36,987 nt of DNA from Singulisphaera sp. GP187 (GCA_945905925.1 CAMDQN010000065.1:1-36987); one strand, 5' to 3'; positions 1 through 8,160 are shown, counted from the first letter of the stretch. The notes: generated by a model from the letters alone, not told the origin. Made by a program: numbers and translations.

Positions 1-119
1 TGTTGGCAAAGGCTCAACGCCAGGAAGGTTCCTTCGGAACCATGAAGCTCTCACCCATCGCCAAAAAGCTACGCGAACTCATCGGGGAGAAAGACGCGAA
101 CTCAGCCGAGGGCGGCTGA
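1..119 (+). CDS. 3' end of an unidentified gene (partial)
   Basis: An open frame enters from the left edge and stops with TGA at 117-119. The visible ~39 residues include the run MKLSPIAKKLRELIGEKD and end in EGG, a short charged helix-like tail. An ATG at 42 could start a 25-residue peptide, but an incoming longer gene is more likely. I do not recognise the family. The next gene on this strand begins 110 bases later. Confidence 0.45.
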   Translation, partial: LAKAQRQEGSFGTMKLSPIAKKLRELIGEKDANSAEGG

Positions 120-229
120 GTTACAAGTCCACAGCGCAAGCCCCTCAGCGAACCAGATTCGGTAGTCCGGCGCACTCGCGACCCGGTAACATACCAACCA
201 CTCGCGCGCACCGCCTGAGAGGATCGGGA

Positions 230-2170
230 ATGGCCATCGAGTTCATCTGTCCCACCTGCAACGGCACGCTTCGCGTGGGCGACGAGTCCGCGGGGCGGGT
301 GATCCGCTGCGGCGCGTGCCAGACCATGCTCCGCGTGCCCGGCGAGGTGGTCTCGCCTCCGCCCCCGCCGCTGGCTGCGGTGCCGGTCGCGCCGCCCCGC
401 GCTTCCGTTCCCGCACCAGTCCCGACCACCGACCCGGCCCAACCCCACGACGCGGAACCGGACGCCGCCGTGACTCTCGCGGACGAACCGCTGGACGCGG
501 AACTGCTCGACGCGCCCGCGGCCGAACCCCGCGAGGCCGAACCGACACCACCGGCCGAAGTCGCTTCCACGGACGAACCCCGCGAGTCCGAACCGGAATC
601 GGCGGCACAACCGGTTGGGCGGAGCTGGAATCCCGACTGGAACAACCCGTATGACGCCCCACGGCGCGACCGCGACCGCGATCGACCGCGCCGCCGGCGC
701 CGGCCACCGGCCCCGCCGCCGGGTCGCGGTGCCCTCTTCTGGCTCGTGGTGATCGGGGGCGTCTTCTGTCTTCTCACGTTCGGCTGTTGCGGCGGAATGT
801 ATTTGCTGATCCCCGGACCCAAGTGGCAGAAGCACGAGTCCGCACGCGGCGGGTTCCGGGTGGATCTTCCCGCCCCGCCGCGCAACGACATGGACAAAAT
901 CGCAGGCGAAAAGCCCGACCCGAGCGCACCGATGGAGGGCACGATCCTGTTCGGTCGCATGGAGGAGTACGCGATCGTCTACCGCGACATCCCGGCCCAC
1001 GAACTGCGGTTCGGCATGGACAAACAACTGCTCGACGAGGCCGTGAAGGGAATGAAGGACACCGGTGAGGTAACGGTCATCCGTCAGAAGGACATCACCG
1101 TGGGTGGGTTCCCGGCTCGCGAGGTCGAGTTCAGCGCCAAGGGGAGCGGGTGGTACGTGGCCCGCATCATCATCGCGGACTCGCGGGTCTACGTCATCAT
1201 CGCGGGCGGCCGGTTCGCCAGCCCCGGCAACGAGAACGCGAAGCGGTTCCTCGACTCGTTCGAGATCATCGACCCGAAGCTGAAGACCGTCGGGCAGAAG
1301 AAGGCCGACGTCGAACGCCAACGGGCCGAAGAGGTGGCCAAGCGAGAGGAGGAGCAGCGGGTCGCGGCCGAGCGGGCGCGGCGCGTTCAGGAACACGCCC
1401 AGAAACAACGAGACGCGGACATCGCGTTCATGCAGTACGAGCACGATGGCCCGGAACCGGGCCGCCTCGTCGCTGGCAAAGGGGAAGAACTGGCCGAGTA
1501 CGGGTTCGGGCGGTTCACCCGTTGGAACGAGCGGACCGACCTGGGCCGCGGGCCGTTCGGCGGCCCTGGTGTGAGTGGCATGGCGTGGTATCCAACCGTC
1601 GGCGTGAATCCCGGGTTCCGCGCTTACGGTCCGCCGCGCCCGAACCATTTGCGGTCTGGCAGTCTGGCGGCCACGGTCGATCCGAACGGGTACTCCGTCG
1701 CCGGTTGGGTGCGCGTGCGGTACATCCCGATCACACCGATCTCGGTCCACGCGACCTACGGAAAAGAAGAGCCGCTCGCCGAGATCACCGCGACCCGCAC
1801 GCACTTCACGGCCCGAATAGCCGGCTCGAAGGGCACGGTCGAGTTTAAACACGCCTGGACGCACGACGAGAAGTGGCATCACGTCGCGCTGGTCCGCACC
1901 CCGACCGGGGCGAAACTGTACCTCGACGGCGAACCCGTCGTATCCAGCGACACGGTCGCTCCGCGGTTGCCCGACTCCGTCGGTCTTACGTTCGGCTGGT
2001 TGCGGTACACTGACCCCGAATGGCCTGGCCCGTCGGACGCGGACGGGAAACCGGCCAATCCACAGTGGGGTCACATCATCGGGGCCGTAGACGAGTGTAT
2101 GGTAATCGCTCGCGCGCTGACCGACGCCGAGGTCGCGAAGATGGCCGGCCGGAAGACCCCAGGCGAGTAA
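230..2170 (+). CDS. Zinc-ribbon, single-TM, LamG-like surface protein
   Basis: This 646-residue protein has five visible parts. Residues 1-35 form a short zinc ribbon with Cys pairs at 7/10 and 27/30 (CPTC and CGAC). Residues ~40-160 are rich in Pro, Ala and Glu, with several acidic EPREAE-like repeats ending in a basic Arg/Pro run. One transmembrane segment lies at ~168-193 (starting ALFWLVVIGGVF), followed by an extracytoplasmic region. A charged alpha-helical stretch at ~360-395 (KREEEQRVAAERARR) is probably a coiled coil. The last ~200 residues look like a concanavalin/LamG fold, with the pattern KWHHVALVRTPTGAKLYLDG. Basic residues before the membrane segment suggest the ribbon is cytoplasmic and the LamG part outside. 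The ATG at 230 follows a purine-rich GAGAGGA. Similar zinc-ribbon/TM proteins are common in planctomycetes; the function is unknown. Confidence 0.9.
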   Translation: MAIEFICPTCNGTLRVGDESAGRVIRCGACQTMLRVPGEVVSPPPPPLAAVPVAPPRASVPAPVPTTDPAQPHDAEPDAAVTLADEPLDAELLDAPAAEPREAEPTPPAEVASTDEPRESEPESAAQPVGRSWNPDWNNPYDAPRRDRDRDRPRRRRRPPAPPPGRGALFWLVVIGGVFCLLTFGCCGGMYLLIPGPKWQKHESARGGFRVDLPAPPRNDMDKIAGEKPDPSAPMEGTILFGRMEEYAIVYRDIPAHELRFGMDKQLLDEAVKGMKDTGEVTVIRQKDITVGGFPAREVEFSAKGSGWYVARIIIADSRVYVIIAGGRFASPGNENAKRFLDSFEIIDPKLKTVGQKKADVERQRAEEVAKREEEQRVAAERARRVQEHAQKQRDADIAFMQYEHDGPEPGRLVAGKGEELAEYGFGRFTRWNERTDLGRGPFGGPGVSGMAWYPTVGVNPGFRAYGPPRPNHLRSGSLAATVDPNGYSVAGWVRVRYIPITPISVHATYGKEEPLAEITATRTHFTARIAGSKGTVEFKHAWTHDEKWHHVALVRTPTGAKLYLDGEPVVSSDTVAPRLPDSVGLTFGWLRYTDPEWPGPSDADGKPANPQWGHIIGAVDECMVIARALTDAEVAKMAGRKTPGE

Positions 2171-2176
2171 CTCGCG

Positions 2177-3361
2177 CTACCCCTTGACCGCGATGAGGCC
2201 CGCGAGGAACCCGACGGCGTCGTTGCGGGCCTTCGCCGCTTCCGCCAGCGCGGTGAAGTCGCCGGCGCGGCGCGCCAGTTCGTTCACGCCGGGGCAGATC
2301 AGGTTGCGGTCGTCTTCCGCGAGCAGGAACTTCTTCGCCGCCAGGAGTGCCTCCGCGGGTTTATTCGCGCGGAGCAACAGGTTCACGTACACTTGGGCCG
2401 CGTAGGTCGCGCCTTCGGCGGCTTCGCGCTCAGCCTTCGTCGCGAACCGCGCCAAACCCTCTTCGATCCTCTCCCCGGCAAGCACGCTCAGGAACGCGAG
2501 GTAATCGACGTAGTTCTCGTCGAACGGCGCGTCGTTAGTGCCCTGAAGGTTGGGGGCGAGTTTGCGGCCGTAGGCGCAGAGTTCGCGAGCGCAGTTCAGC
2601 GCCGGTCCGGCCGGTAACTGTGTGCTCATCTGCACCACGCTCGACAAGTGCGACGTGTCGATGTGGTACGCGTCGTCCGCGAACAGGTCCGGGTGCAGTT
2701 CCACGAGTTCGGGAATCGTGGCCGCTTTGGTGAGGATCACGCCGCGGGCCGCGAGGTCGCTCGTCAGGCGCTCGGTGAGTTGTGCGTGCAGCGCGGTTGC
2801 GAGTTTGCCGACACAGTAGTCACGCAGGTCCGGGTTGGACGCGAGGTCCGAACCGCTGACCATCGTGATGGCCGAACAGATGCCGTGGCGATCAATCACG
2901 AGATCGAAGCCTTTCTTCGGCAACAGCCCGCTCTGCCACGCGATCTCGATGATCGGGTACACATCATCCTCGGGAGAAGGGACGAACTTCTCCAGTGCTT
3001 CGCGCACTGGTTCGGGTTCGCCGAGCATCCGGTAGAACGCCCATGCTTTCGTGTACTCCTTGCGTCCGAGGAGCAATCCACCGACGTGCCGGCCCGCGTC
3101 GCGGATCGCGTCCTCGTAGGATTCGTGCGTTTCCGGCGGGAGTTCGTTCGCGGGTCCAGTGGGAAACGGAGATACACCGAGTTCGATCCGCTTCTTCATC
3201 AAGAGCGCGTAGAAGAGTCCCTGGAAGTCGTCGGCCTTGCGCAGTTCAGCGACGAGTTCGTCCACCGCGGCGACCGGCCCGCGTTCCGCGAGCGTGGCTT
3301 TCAGTCGTTCGAACACGGCACCGTCGAGTGCGGTGGCTGGGGCTTCGTCGGGGTCGTACAT
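2177..3361 (-). CDS. Unrecognised soluble helical protein
   Basis: A 394-residue protein with no signal peptide or membrane segment. It starts MYDPDEAPATALDG and is almost entirely helical by composition. Stretches such as KEYTKAWAFYRMLGEPEP and VYVNLLLRANKPAEALLAA resemble TPR-like helical pairs, though no clear repeat register is visible. I do not recognise a family. It is convergent with the zinc-ribbon/LamG gene, leaving only 6 bases between the stops. It lies downstream of the small secreted protein at 3477-3866 on the same strand, 115 bases away. That gap contains a short hairpin (around 3371-3385). Confidence 0.8.
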   Translation of the reverse strand: MYDPDEAPATALDGAVFERLKATLAERGPVAAVDELVAELRKADDFQGLFYALLMKKRIELGVSPFPTGPANELPPETHESYEDAIRDAGRHVGGLLLGRKEYTKAWAFYRMLGEPEPVREALEKFVPSPEDDVYPIIEIAWQSGLLPKKGFDLVIDRHGICSAITMVSGSDLASNPDLRDYCVGKLATALHAQLTERLTSDLAARGVILTKAATIPELVELHPDLFADDAYHIDTSHLSSVVQMSTQLPAGPALNCARELCAYGRKLAPNLQGTNDAPFDENYVDYLAFLSVLAGERIEEGLARFATKAEREAAEGATYAAQVYVNLLLRANKPAEALLAAKKFLLAEDDRNLICPGVNELARRAGDFTALAEAAKARNDAVGFLAGLIAVKG

Positions 3362-3476
3362 CTGAGGTGCTCCAGCGCCCGCTGGAGCGAATCTGTTCGC
3401 GCCGGCGGCTTCAAGTGGGGTGGGTTCGATTTAGTTTAGCGAGAACGGTGCGGCCCGTCGCGGAGCGGTCGCGGGT

Positions 3477-3866
3477 TCACTTTTTCTCCGGGTCCACGAT
3501 CTTATCCCATTCCTTTGTGAACTTGCTGATCAGTTGGAACGTGGCGACGGGATCCTTGTCCAACCCGTGCAGTGCGAGGAATTCTTTGGTGTTGACGAGC
3601 GCCCAGGCGAGATCACGTCCGGCGGCGGGGCGCTTCTTGGGGTCGGTGCCGAGGTGCTTGACGGCAGCTTTCTTCTCGTCCTCCTTCGGGAGTCGGCCGA
3701 GGGTAATGAAGAACAACGCGTCCACGATTTCGGCGTCGGTGCGCCCGGCCTGAACCAGTTCGCCCGGCAGCGCCCCGATGCGATTGATGAGCGGTTCCGG
3801 GTTCTGTGCGGAAGCGAGAGCGGTGAACGCGAACAGCGCGACGAGCGGAGCGAGTGCGCGGGTCAT
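3477..3866 (-). CDS. Small secreted protein resembling the DUF1553 C-terminal tail
   Basis: A 129-residue protein with an N-terminal signal peptide (MTRALAPLVALFAFTALASA, cleavage likely just after). The mature part contains FFITLGRLPKEDEKKAAV and DLAWALVNTKEFLALHG. This pattern (aromatic start, LGRxP, charged helix, ALxNTxEF) matches the last ~60 residues of DUF1553 proteins. The two full-length members in this window end with VLNRSPKPKELEAF...LLNSSEF and LALGRGPTDGEREIA...ASAEF. It therefore looks like a free-standing, exported copy of that end module, with Lys-rich ends. It is divergent from the PAAR gene across 82 bases. Function unknown. Confidence 0.75.
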   Translation of the reverse strand: MTRALAPLVALFAFTALASAQNPEPLINRIGALPGELVQAGRTDAEIVDALFFITLGRLPKEDEKKAAVKHLGTDPKKRPAAGRDLAWALVNTKEFLALHGLDKDPVATFQLISKFTKEWDKIVDPEKK

Positions 3867-3948
3867 GGGAATCGTCCTGAAATAGGGGAGTGCAGTTTCA
3901 CGCGCCGTTTCAGAGTATCATCTCGTAACCACTTGTGGGAGTTCCGTC

Positions 3949-4242
3949 ATGGGAATGCCGGCCGCACGCCTCACCGACATGCACACGTGCCCGATGGTGA
4001 CGGGAATCATTCCGCACGTCGGTGGCCCGATTAGCGGGCCGGGAGCGCCCACGGTTCTCATCGGCGGAATGCCGGCCGCGCACGTCGGTGACATGGCCGT
4101 GTGCGTCGGTCCACCGGACAGCCTCGTGAAAGGCTCCGCGACCGTGCTGATTGGTGGCACGCCCGCGGTGCGCCTGGGCGACACCACCGCCCACGGCGGC
4201 GTCATCATTTTGGGGTGCCCGACAGTGTTGATCGGGGGGTAA
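3949..4242 (+). CDS. PAAR-domain protein (type VI secretion spike tip)
   Basis: A 97-residue, single-domain PAAR protein. PAAR proteins cap the VgrG spike of type VI secretion systems and sharpen it or attach effectors. The full repeat set is visible: PAARLTDMHTCP, GPGAPTVLIGG, PAAHVGDMAVCVGPPD, KGSATVLIGG, PAVRLGDTTAHGG and a final GCPTVLIGG. The His and Cys residues that bind the tip metal are kept (HTCP, CVG, AHGG, GCP). The length is normal for PAAR-only proteins, and there is no effector extension. GGGAG lies about 8 bases upstream of the ATG. The only other type VI piece nearby is the ClpV relic immediately downstream on the other strand, so this may be a survivor of a lost or split locus. 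Confidence 0.93.
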   Translation: MGMPAARLTDMHTCPMVTGIIPHVGGPISGPGAPTVLIGGMPAAHVGDMAVCVGPPDSLVKGSATVLIGGTPAVRLGDTTAHGGVIILGCPTVLIGG

Positions 4243-4269
4243 TCGCAGGCGAACACTCCGGGTTTGCCT

Positions 4270-4665
4270 TCACTCCACGCCGATCACGAACTGCGATTTC
4301 TCGTCCACACCGACACTCACTTTCGTGATCGACTTACCCTCGGCGATGCGCGTGAGCACTTCCGCCGAGATCATCGTGAGTACGGTGCCGGTGATGATGT
4401 GGTCCGCGTTGCGGGCGCCGGTGTCTACATCTTTGCACCGCGCCGCGATCGTATCGACCACCGCGGGCGTGTAGCTGAACACCGCCTTGTAGTTGGTCTT
4501 CAGACCGTCGCTAATCTGCTTCAGTTTCAACTCGATGATCTTCTTCAGCACGGTGTCGCCAAGCGGGTAGTACGGCACCACCGTCATGCGGCCTAGCAGC
4601 GCGGGCTTGAACGATTTCTGCAAGTCGGCCTTCAGCATCTCCGTCAAGCCTTCGGGAGAAGGCGT
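4270..4665 (-). pseudogene. tssH: 3' remnant of ClpV/TssH, the type VI secretion ATPase
   Basis: The frame encodes ~130 residues that match the end of ClpV: SFKPALLGRMTVVPYYPL, then helices of the D2 small domain, then GARNADHIITGTVL (the sensor-2-like GAR region) and a final beta strand. Full ClpV is ~850-900 residues, so more than four-fifths is missing, including both P-loops. Reading upstream, the frame meets a stop at 4666-4668 straight after TPSPEGLTEML. Upstream of ~4655 the DNA instead resembles a sigma gene on the other strand. A TTG at 4647 could formally start translation, but a product with only this subdomain would have no ATPase function. ClpV normally disassembles contracted TssB/TssC sheaths. 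Confidence 0.82.
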
Positions 4666-4810
4666 TCAAACTCGCGGCGCTCGACGGCGTGGCTCCGCAG
4701 ACCAACTCGGCGTTCGCGTGTCGCAAGTGTATCTGTCCAAACACCGTGTCCAGAAGCTTGTGCAGGAAGTGATCCGCACTCTGGAAGGTACTTCAAGTGT
4801 TGAGCGATGA
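4654..4810 (+). pseudogene. 3' remnant of an ECF sigma factor gene, frameshifted
   Basis: Two frames together give the end of region 4 of a planctomycete-type ECF sigma factor. The first reads EKAFKLAALDGVAPQ (bases ~4655-4701). The second reads ADQLGVRVSQVYLSKHRVQK and LVQEVIRTLEG, stopping at TGA 4808-4810. The helix-turn-helix order (FKLAALDGVAP, then QLGVRVSQVYLSKHRV) is that of sigma region 4.2, but the frame changes between PQ and ADQ, so bases were lost there. Regions 2 and 3 are absent. The left end abuts the ClpV remnant on the opposite strand, which marks a rearrangement junction near 4655-4665. Confidence 0.6.
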
Positions 4811-4871
4811 GTGCAGACAGGCCCGTACAGAGTTGCCGGTCTTGATTCATCACTCAGCACTCAGGTATTCC

Positions 4872-4950
4872 ATGCCCGACTGTCCCGACGAGCATACCGA
4901 GGCCACGCTTCTTCGGAAAATCGGATCACGGGTTGTTCCTGACGGATTTC
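4872..4950 (+). pseudogene. Possible 5' relic of the kinase gene that follows ECF sigma genes
   Basis: The ATG at 4872 opens MPDCPDEHTEATLLRKIG. This resembles the CPxE-type opening of planctomycete serine/threonine kinases, whose genes often follow ECF sigma genes directly. It lies 61 bases after the sigma remnant stop. No kinase motifs follow: the frame soon loses protein-like character and overlaps the leader of the DUF1549 gene at 5050. The assignment depends mainly on position and is weak. Confidence 0.28.
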
Positions 4951-5049
4951 TGGTTGGCAAACACTCCGCCGCTAGTGTATTCTTCACTCCAACCTACCCA
5001 ACCGACAAACGCCCACCACCAGCCACTTCCCCACCACGGGGTTCTCCAA

Positions 5050-6630
5050 ATGCTCCGCTTCCGCTGGCTGCTCGCCACTCTGGTACTCGTTCCCAACATC
5101 GGCCGCGCCGACGAGCCGCTTCGCACCGTCATCGACCGCGAAGTGTCCACGCGGTGGAAAGAACAGAAGATCACGCCCGCGGTGCGCTCCACCGACACGG
5201 AGTTCCTCCGCCGCGTTTACATCGACATCGTCGGCACCATTCCCACTGCCGACGAGACGACCAAGTTCCTCAATAACACGGACGCGAAGAAACGCGAGAA
5301 GGTCATCGACGCGCTGCTCGCCGATCCGCGATTCGCACAGGCGCAGGCCGACGTGTGGGATCTGGCGCTGTTCACTCGCCGACCGGGGAACTTCTCGGAC
5401 ACCTACCGGCGCCCGGCATTCAAGACGTGGCTCGCCAAGCAGTTCGCCGACGGCGTCACGCACGACAAGTTGGTGAAAGAACTGCTGCTCGCGGAACAGC
5501 CCGGGAGCGAGACCTTCATGGTGCAGTTCCGCAACGCGCCGGACGAGGCCGCGATCAACGTCAGTCGTCTGTTCCTGGCGACGCAACTTCAGTGCGCGAA
5601 GTGCCACGATCACCCCTATGACGTGTGGACGCAAAAAGACTTTTATGGCGTGTCCGGGTTCTTCGTGCGGATGGTGGTTCAGGACAAGGGCGACGGGAAC
5701 AACCGCTCGTTCACCATCGGCGAGAAGAATAGCGGTGAGGTGCTGTTCGCGGGCAACGCGAAGGAACTGAAGCCCGGTCAGAAGGGCGACCCGATCAAGC
5801 CGAAGTTCCTCGGCGGCACCGCCCTCGACGAACCGCCGTTGCCGAAGGACTACAAGGAACCGCCGCTTCCGAAGGGGAGCGAGAAGATGCCGAAACCAAC
5901 GTTCTCGCGCAAGGAGAAATTCGCCGCGTGGGTCGTCGCGCCGGAGAACCCGTACTTCGCGAACGCCACTGCGAACCGCGTGTGGGCGCAACTGATGGGT
6001 CGCGGAATCGTTCACCCGGTCGACGACTTCCACAAGGAGAACGCACCGAGCCACCCGGCGCTGTTGAAGGCGCTCGCAAAAGGGTTCGTCGCGCACAAGT
6101 ACGACTTGAAGTTTTTGCTCCGCGAGATCGCGAACAGCGAAGCCTACCAACTGAGCGGCACCGGCCCGACGAAGGAGGCGCTGCCAAAGCACTTCGAGCG
6201 CGCCCGCGTGCGCCCGCTCACGGCGGAAGAGATCGTTGCCGTGATGCGCACCGCGAATGGCTTTGAGGTGAACCCAAAAGACCCGAACGCGAACTGGGAT
6301 TACTTCCTCCGCGCGTTCGGCGAACCGACCAACGGTTTGGGCGAGTTCCAAGGAAGCCTGAGCGAACACCTGTTCCTGAACAACTCGGACCAAGTCCGGG
6401 CGCTCTTCAGGCGCAAGAAAGGCAACCTCGCCGATAAAGTTCTCACGTCCACGGAGCCGTGGGAGAATCGCGTCGAACTGATGTACCTGAGTGTGCTGAA
6501 CCGTTCGCCGAAGCCGAAGGAACTGGAAGCGTTCGTGAGCTTCATCAAGCGCGAGCCGAAGCCGGACGCCGCCGTGGAAGACGCCATCTGGGTGCTGCTT
6601 AACAGCAGCGAGTTCCGATTCAATCATTAA
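5050..6630 (+). CDS. Secreted DUF1549/DUF1553 protein without a cytochrome domain
   Basis: Starting at ATG 5050 gives 526 residues with a signal peptide (MLRFRWLLATLVLVPNIGRA). The frame is open further upstream, but that stretch is not signal-like. DUF1549 follows (FLRRVYIDIVGTIPTADE, then QCAKCHDHPYDVW with Cys 182/185 and His 186), and then DUF1553 (NPYFANATANRVWAQLMGRG, ending LLNSSEFRFNH). The N-terminal PSCyt1 cytochrome domain found in the 944-residue relative at 14978-17812 is absent. The CxxCH within DUF1549 is typical of the family; whether it binds haem is not established. It is the first of four plus-strand genes; a DUF1501 partner follows across the large inverted repeat 6638-6820. 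Biochemical role unknown. Confidence 0.92.
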   Translation: MLRFRWLLATLVLVPNIGRADEPLRTVIDREVSTRWKEQKITPAVRSTDTEFLRRVYIDIVGTIPTADETTKFLNNTDAKKREKVIDALLADPRFAQAQADVWDLALFTRRPGNFSDTYRRPAFKTWLAKQFADGVTHDKLVKELLLAEQPGSETFMVQFRNAPDEAAINVSRLFLATQLQCAKCHDHPYDVWTQKDFYGVSGFFVRMVVQDKGDGNNRSFTIGEKNSGEVLFAGNAKELKPGQKGDPIKPKFLGGTALDEPPLPKDYKEPPLPKGSEKMPKPTFSRKEKFAAWVVAPENPYFANATANRVWAQLMGRGIVHPVDDFHKENAPSHPALLKALAKGFVAHKYDLKFLLREIANSEAYQLSGTGPTKEALPKHFERARVRPLTAEEIVAVMRTANGFEVNPKDPNANWDYFLRAFGEPTNGLGEFQGSLSEHLFLNNSDQVRALFRRKKGNLADKVLTSTEPWENRVELMYLSVLNRSPKPKELEAFVSFIKREPKPDAAVEDAIWVLLNSSEFRFNH

Positions 6631-6637
6631 CAGAGAA

Positions 6638-6820
6638 GACCGAAGAGTATTAACCACAGAGTCACAGAGGACACAGAGAGGAAGACAAATACAGAGAAAG
6701 GCAGAAGACTGAGAGGCTACCATTTCGGATAGCCTCTGAGTTCAAAACACTGCATTCTGTTTTCTCGGCCTTTGTCTTTCTCTGTGTCCTCTGTGACTCT
6801 GTGGTTAATACTCTTCGGTC
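6638..6820. repeat. Family-1 stem-loop element, 183 bases, perfect 41-base arms
   Basis: The left arm 6638-6678 and right arm 6780-6820 are perfect reverse complements over 41 bases. The arm begins GACCGAAGAGTATTAACCAC and continues as a roughly 9-base CACAGAG repeat. The interior partly pairs too (TTTGTCTT next to the arm), and a small apical hairpin is formed by AGAGGCTA and TAGCCTCT around 6712-6737. It starts 8 bases after the DUF1549 stop and ends 13 bases before the DUF1501 start. GAGG directly after its right end could serve as that gene's ribosome binding site. No target duplication is visible. Confidence 0.93.
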
Positions 6821-6833
6821 GCGAGGCTCTCCA

Positions 6834-8096
6834 ATGTCGCACGCACAATCGCACCTCTCCCGGCGGGCGTTCCTGAAGGGCGCGGCCGTCACCGGTGGCG
6901 GGCTGATCCTCCCCAACTGGGGCGGACTCGCGCACGCACGCTCCGCCGCGGAGACCGTCACCAAGAACAAGAAACGGTGCATCCTGCTCTGGGCCAACGG
7001 CGGCGCCAGTCAGATCGACACCTTCGACATGAAGCCGGGCCGCACCACAGGCGGACCGTTTCGGCCGATCCAGACCAAGGTGAACGGCCTTCAAGTGTGC
7101 GAGTACCTGCCGAAGATGGCGGCGGTCGCTGACAAGCTCGCGGTGATCCGCAGTTTGAAGACGCAGTCGCCGGACCACCCGGACGGCATCTACCACATGC
7201 ACACCTGCTACAAGATGGCCGAGCGCACTCCGCACCCGGAAATCGGTGCGGTGATCGCGAAGTTCAACGGCAACCCGGATAGCGATCTGCCGTCGTTCGT
7301 GCGCATGGGGTCGACCGGGAACGGCGGCGCGGGTTACCTCGGGCCGAAGTACGAGCCGTTCGGAATCGACCGCACCGGGCGCATGCCGTACTTCACCACG
7401 TCCTACCTCAAGGACGAAGACGAGAAGAAGCGCGCGGATCTGTTTCGCTTGGTGGAAGACGAGTTCACAGCGGATCACAAGGCGGAGCCGTTCGAGAGCC
7501 ACCGCACCGCGAAGGAGCGAGCCTGGCGGTTGCTCCGCGCGAAGGGCGTGTTCGACACCGCGAAGGATTGGCCGAAGGCGAAGGACCGCTACGGCGATAC
7601 GGAGATCGGTCGCGGGTGCTTCATGGCGAAGAAGTTGGTCGAAGCCGGCATCCCGTTCGTGGAAGTGGGTCAGGAGAACTACGATAGCCACGGCGACAAC
7701 TTCGTCGTTCACAAAGGGAACATGCTCGGGCTGGACCCCGCGTGGAGTTCGCTGCTCGCGGACCTCGCGGACAGCGGGCAACTGCAAGACACGCTGGTCA
7801 TCTGGATGGGCGAAGTCGGTCGCACGCCGCAGATCAACAACCGGGCCGGGCGCGACCACTTCATCAGCGCGTGGACGGTGGTTCTCGCGGGCGGCGGCAT
7901 CAAAGGTGGCGTCGTGTACGGTGCGAGTGACGCCGACGGAAAAACGGTGAAGGACAACCTCGTGACCGAAGGCGACCTGTTCGCGACGATCTACAAGACG
8001 CTCGGGATCAACTACCGCGCGAAGCACCATCATGGCGTGCGCCCGATCTGGCTCACGCCCGAAGGTGCCAAGCCGGTGGACGCGCTGTTGGGGTAA
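6834..8096 (+). CDS. Tat-exported DUF1501 protein
   Basis: ATG 6834 gives 420 residues. The open frame extends to a GTG inside the upstream inverted repeat, but the ATG follows a GCGAGG and directly precedes a twin-arginine signal (SRRAFLKGAAVTGGG). The body is DUF1501, an alkaline-phosphatase/sulfatase-fold relative: CILLWANGGASQIDTFDMKP near the start, KPGRTTGGPF, then VWMGEVGRTPQINN-like and GRDHF toward the end. DUF1501 genes almost always accompany DUF1549/DUF1553 genes in planctomycetes, as here. Known sulfatase catalytic Cys/Ser is not evident. Substrate unknown. The stop at 8094-8096 directly abuts the next stem-loop. Confidence 0.93.
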   Translation: MSHAQSHLSRRAFLKGAAVTGGGLILPNWGGLAHARSAAETVTKNKKRCILLWANGGASQIDTFDMKPGRTTGGPFRPIQTKVNGLQVCEYLPKMAAVADKLAVIRSLKTQSPDHPDGIYHMHTCYKMAERTPHPEIGAVIAKFNGNPDSDLPSFVRMGSTGNGGAGYLGPKYEPFGIDRTGRMPYFTTSYLKDEDEKKRADLFRLVEDEFTADHKAEPFESHRTAKERAWRLLRAKGVFDTAKDWPKAKDRYGDTEIGRGCFMAKKLVEAGIPFVEVGQENYDSHGDNFVVHKGNMLGLDPAWSSLLADLADSGQLQDTLVIWMGEVGRTPQINNRAGRDHFISAWTVVLAGGGIKGGVVYGASDADGKTVKDNLVTEGDLFATIYKTLGINYRAKHHHGVRPIWLTPEGAKPVDALLG

Positions 8097-8145
8097 GCCG
8101 CTTGCGGCTTCGCGGGGAACACACGCTCGCGAAGCCGCGAGCGGC
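8097..8145. repeat. Family-2 stem-loop, 18-base arms
   Basis: GCCGCTTGCGGCTTCGCG at 8097-8114 pairs with 8128-8145 with a single mismatch. The loop is 13 bases. The left arm begins on the first base after the DUF1501 stop codon. The arm is related to the perfect 30-base stem at 27628-27693 (both built from GCCGC...GCCGC and GCGAGCG pieces). No T-run follows, so it is not a standard intrinsic terminator. The WD40 start lies 15 bases downstream. Confidence 0.85.
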
Positions 8146-8160
8146 AATTAAGAGGATCCC

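Noticed and set aside
14-2074. 686-residue open frame on the minus strand
   Set aside because: It is the antisense shadow of the zinc-ribbon/LamG gene. The composition is Arg/Asp/Val rich with no domain, as expected from GC-rich third positions.
4270-4647. An intact 125-residue gene starting at TTG 4647
   Set aside because: It is just the ClpV end without P-loops, and the similarity runs past the TTG until a stop, so it is a relic and not a small gene.
4984-6723. 579-residue minus-strand open frame opposite the DUF1549 gene
   Set aside because: Antisense shadow, low-complexity Arg/Val/Glu pattern; the plus-strand frame has clear family motifs.
6638-6820. MITE with target-site duplication
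   Set aside because: The perfect terminal repeats suggest it, but the flanking bases show no direct duplication and no transposase ends were recognised, so I list it only as a stem-loop repeat.
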